This document shows, piece after piece, positions 62,473 through 64,000 of a DNA stretch of 64,000 bases. Under the pieces are notes generated by a model. The model ran no database searches and had not been told where the DNA came from. It worked only from the letters and a program-made list of their open reading frames with translations. The position numbers and the translations under genes are program-made. This DNA comes from Halobellus inordinatus (GTDB lineage Archaea; Halobacteriota; Halobacteria; Halobacteriales; Haloferacaceae). Each line of letters starts with the position of its first letter. Position 1 is the first letter of the stretch. Location of the stretch: contig NZ_JANHAV010000005.1 of NCBI RefSeq assembly GCF_024464655.1, positions 62,001 to 126,000 on the forward strand. The letters run 5' to 3'.

Positions 62473-62816
62473 ACACTCGGTCTGGTACTGTCGCCCTCTC
62501 GGACTCGGGAGCGGACCTCCCTACAGCGTATCGCAGTCTGAACAAGTCGTGGTCACTACTTAAACATCACGATAGGGCACTGGAGTGAGACCGATCCACA
62601 CGGCCTCGTCGCAGCCGAAAAGTGGCCGACTGCGACCACCCGACGGCCACGGATCGCAGTCCGCTTCGAGCGGCGCGTCGGGACTGATTCCACCGGCGAC
62701 GGACCCACACACCGAGGTCGTTCTCAAGTGCGGCTCCCGCTCTGTCACGCCGGTGTGGTACGAGATGACGTAACGGGTGTGCGCGGGATCGGTCAGGCTG
62801 CCGGCAATATATACCT
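62473..62816. other. 344-bp intergenic region upstream of tRNA-Ser and the thioredoxin gene
   Basis: Holds divergent promoter material. A minus-strand TTTAAGT element near 62557-62563, about 85-90 nt before tRNA-Ser, is a candidate promoter of the ribosomal cluster. On the plus strand AATATATAC at 62806-62814 is the TATA box for the thioredoxin-like gene. A 62-codon plus-strand frame at 62585-62773 (MRPIHTASSQPKSGRLRPPD...) has GC-rich third positions but no recognised family and no clear promoter, so I treat it only as a possible small gene. Confidence 0.4.
62806..62814 (+). promoter_or_regulatory. TATA box of the thioredoxin-like gene
   Basis: AATATATAC lies 24-32 nt before the GTG at 62838, which argues for a leaderless transcript starting there rather than at the GTG 21 nt upstream. 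Confidence 0.55.
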
Positions 62817-62837
62817 GTGGACGACAATTTCACACCT

Positions 62838-63200
62838 GTGAGCACCGACGCCCCCGCAGCCGATTCGACACCTGGACGACCCGTACGCCTCGACAGCGAA
62901 GCCGACCTCGACGCCCTCGTCGCCGAGCACGACCGTGTGCTCGTCGAGTTCTACACCGAGGGCTGTGCGCTGTGTGCGAGCATCGAGCCCGTGATCGGCA
63001 ACGTCGCCCGCGCGCACGACGACCTCGCCGTCGGCGTGGTGAACCCGCGTGACGATCCAGTGCTCATCGAGCGCTTCCAGATCCAGAGCGCGCCGACGCT
63101 CGTCCTCTTCGAGGACGGCGAAATCGTCGGGAGGCTGGCCAGCGGCTTCCAGGGCGGCGACGCTATCGACGCGTTCCTCGAGGACCCAGAATCGGTGTAA
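62838..63200 (+). CDS. Thioredoxin-like protein with CALC active site
   Basis: 120 aa from a GTG at 62838; an in-frame GTG at 62817 lies too close to the TATA box to be transcribed. Thioredoxin fold: DRVLVEFYTEGCALCASIEPVIGNVARAHDDLAVGVVNPRDDPVLIERFQIQSAPTLVLFEDGEIVGRLASGFQ. The redox motif is CALC instead of CGPC, and the cis-Pro is in SAPTLVLF. Cytoplasmic (no signal). Likely a general thiol-disulfide exchanger with altered redox potential. Confidence 0.8.
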   Translation: MSTDAPAADSTPGRPVRLDSEADLDALVAEHDRVLVEFYTEGCALCASIEPVIGNVARAHDDLAVGVVNPRDDPVLIERFQIQSAPTLVLFEDGEIVGRLASGFQGGDAIDAFLEDPESV

Positions 63201-63233
63201 TCGACCGCTGAGCGAATCACCCGCTGCTCGATT

Positions 63234-63297
63234 GCTGACGCTATCTGTTCTCTGACCCGTTCGTCGCTGACGCTGTCTGCTCTTTGACCCGTCGTAT
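63234..63297 (+). repeat. Two-unit tandem repeat, 32-bp period
   Basis: GCTGACGCTATCTGTTCTCT then GACCCGT is followed 32 bp later by GCTGACGCTGTCTGCTCTTT then GACCCGT. The units differ at a few positions, mostly C/T changes. Located between the convergent thioredoxin-like and amidotransferase genes; no coding role seen. Confidence 0.5.
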
Positions 63298-63361
63298 CTC
63301 CAACTGACGGTCGCCGCTTCCTATTCGGAGAGAAATGCGGCATCCCGAGTCGGTCGACGAC

Positions 63362-64000
63362 CTAATCGTCGACGGCAGGGATTTGCTGTCCGGTCACCCG
63401 TTCGACCACGGCCAGGAAGTTGTCGAAGAGCTGTGTCACGGCTTCCGTCTCGGCGTGTCGATCGGGCGTGATATCCGCGAGGACCGCCTCGACCGTCGCG
63501 TCGGGGACGTCACCGCGCTTGTCTTCTGCGACCTCACGCGCCGTTTCGAGGTCGTACTCGGGGTGGAACTGAACGCCGAACGTCGGTCCCAGCGAGAACG
63601 CCTGGCAGGACTGCTCGTTGCCGGCGAGTTCGATCGCGCCGGGGGGGAGCTGCAGCACCTCGTCGGAGTGCGACTCGAAGGCGAGAAACTCGCCGGGCAG
63701 CCCCGTGAAAAGCGGCGAGTCGTCGTAGCGCTCGATGCGGCGATAGCCGAGTTCGTACTCGTCCATCTCGGCGACGCACCCGCCGAGCGCGTCGGCGAGC
63801 AACTGGTGGCCCCAACAGACGCCGAGCATCGGGACGCCGAGTTCGTGCAGGTCTCGGACGAGTTCGACGAGGGTGTCCATCCACGATTCGCGTTCGTAGA
63901 CGGCCGTCTGCGACCCCGACACGACGACGGCGTCGTAGGGCCACGAGCCGTCGGCACCGGGCCACTCGGGGAACTCGCTCTCGCTCACTGTGAAGACCGT
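63362..64000 (-). CDS. Class I glutamine amidotransferase-like protein, 5'-partial
   Basis: At least 212 aa; the frame is open to the window edge (TVFTVSESEFPEWPGADGSWPYDAVVVSG...), so the true start lies outside. The nucleophile Cys is in MLGVCWGHQLLADALGG and the His in FGVQFHPEYDLETAREVA, giving a Cys-His catalytic pair typical of GATase1 proteins resembling GMP-synthase-like amidotransferases of unknown acceptor. It is not the partner subunit GuaAa by position. A GTG at 63988 could be a start only if the gene is unusually short. Confidence 0.75.
   Translation of the reverse strand, partial: TVFTVSESEFPEWPGADGSWPYDAVVVSGSQTAVYERESWMDTLVELVRDLHELGVPMLGVCWGHQLLADALGGCVAEMDEYELGYRRIERYDDSPLFTGLPGEFLAFESHSDEVLQLPPGAIELAGNEQSCQAFSLGPTFGVQFHPEYDLETAREVAEDKRGDVPDATVEAVLADITPDRHAETEAVTQLFDNFLAVVERVTGQQIPAVDD

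Noticed and set aside
62585-62773. A 62-codon plus-strand frame upstream of the thioredoxin-like gene
   Set aside because: Third positions are GC-rich but there is no promoter box, no family resemblance, and an opposite-strand frame of equal length exists; kept only as a note in the intergenic entry.
1-64000. CRISPR array, rRNA operon, transposase or toxin-antitoxin locus
   Set aside because: No regularly spaced repeats, no rRNA sequence, no DDE or serine/tyrosine recombinase motif and no paired small toxin gene could be found in either strand.

Overview
The window comes from a haloarchaeon (class Halobacteria). The DNA is GC-rich and the predicted proteins are strongly acidic. TATA-like boxes sit about 25-30 nt before start codons, so many transcripts look leaderless. 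Archaeal genes are present (rpoD, rpoK, rpoN, eL18, Lhr, Dna2, CofD), as are families largely confined to haloarchaea (DUF7344, DUF5786, DUF5813, DUF7126). I see no rRNA, CRISPR array, intact transposase or prophage. Genus cannot be read from the sequence.

Layout. 1-5.4 kb: branched-chain amino-acid-type ABC transporter livH-livM-livG-livF (minus) facing a substrate-binding-protein gene that is cut by the window edge and oddly built (C-terminal part of one copy joined to the N-terminal part of a second). 5.5-14.2 kb: DsbB-like protein, cryptochrome-DASH/photolyase, DUF7344 regulator, Tat-exported Rieske protein, PEP carboxylase, aldo/keto reductase, saccharopine-dehydrogenase-like oxidoreductase. 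14.3-18.5 kb: pyrG-guaA-DUF7126 run and an HD phosphohydrolase. 18.6-22.7 kb: cofD, Dus-like, CitG-like and DUF447 genes with overlapping ends, then a type-1 IPP-isomerase homologue. 22.7-29.9 kb: SDR, tRNA-Leu(CAA), M48 protease, gpmI, DUF1405, ArsR-type regulator, deoC, DUF5786. 30-44.4 kb: sensor kinase, Mqo-like oxidoreductase, PurD-like ATP-grasp protein, DUF211/TIGR00267 pair, Ca-type P-ATPase, UspA, ornithine-cyclodeaminase-type enzyme, hydrolase, response regulator, lipoprotein, MBL hydrolase. 44.7-56.1 kb: Lhr helicase, SLC13 permease, tautomerase, Dna2, F420-associated metalloprotease, rhodanese-MBL protein. 56.2-62.5 kb: the archaeal tRNA-Ser / uS13-uS4-uS11-rpoD / tRNA-Leu / eL18-uL13-uS9-rpoN-rpoK-eno-uS2 expression cluster (minus). 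The end holds a thioredoxin-like protein and a partial glutamine amidotransferase.

The most unusual content is non-coding. First, two intergenic loci 32 kb apart (11998-12121 and 44523-44632) share a 40-nt identical core plus conserved flanks. The core can fold into a 9-bp stem whose loop can pair with a downstream strand (pseudoknot), and each copy has its own minus-strand TATA box at nearly identical spacing. I propose an undescribed structured small RNA family. Second, four copies of an imperfect palindrome of about 75-90 bp occur between 29.6 and 44.5 kb. Three sit between convergent gene ends and one just after the second RNA locus. One pair of copies shows a compensatory change in the stem, so these may act as bidirectional terminators. 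A different 81-bp palindrome (43501-43581) and a perfect 30-bp palindrome (17215-17244) also lie at gene ends.

Metabolic thread: PEP carboxylase, enolase, phosphoglycerate mutase and an Mqo-like enzyme belong to central carbon flow; CofD and the distant F420-associated metalloprotease point to coenzyme F420; pyrG and guaA make CTP and GMP. These links are inferred from family membership.
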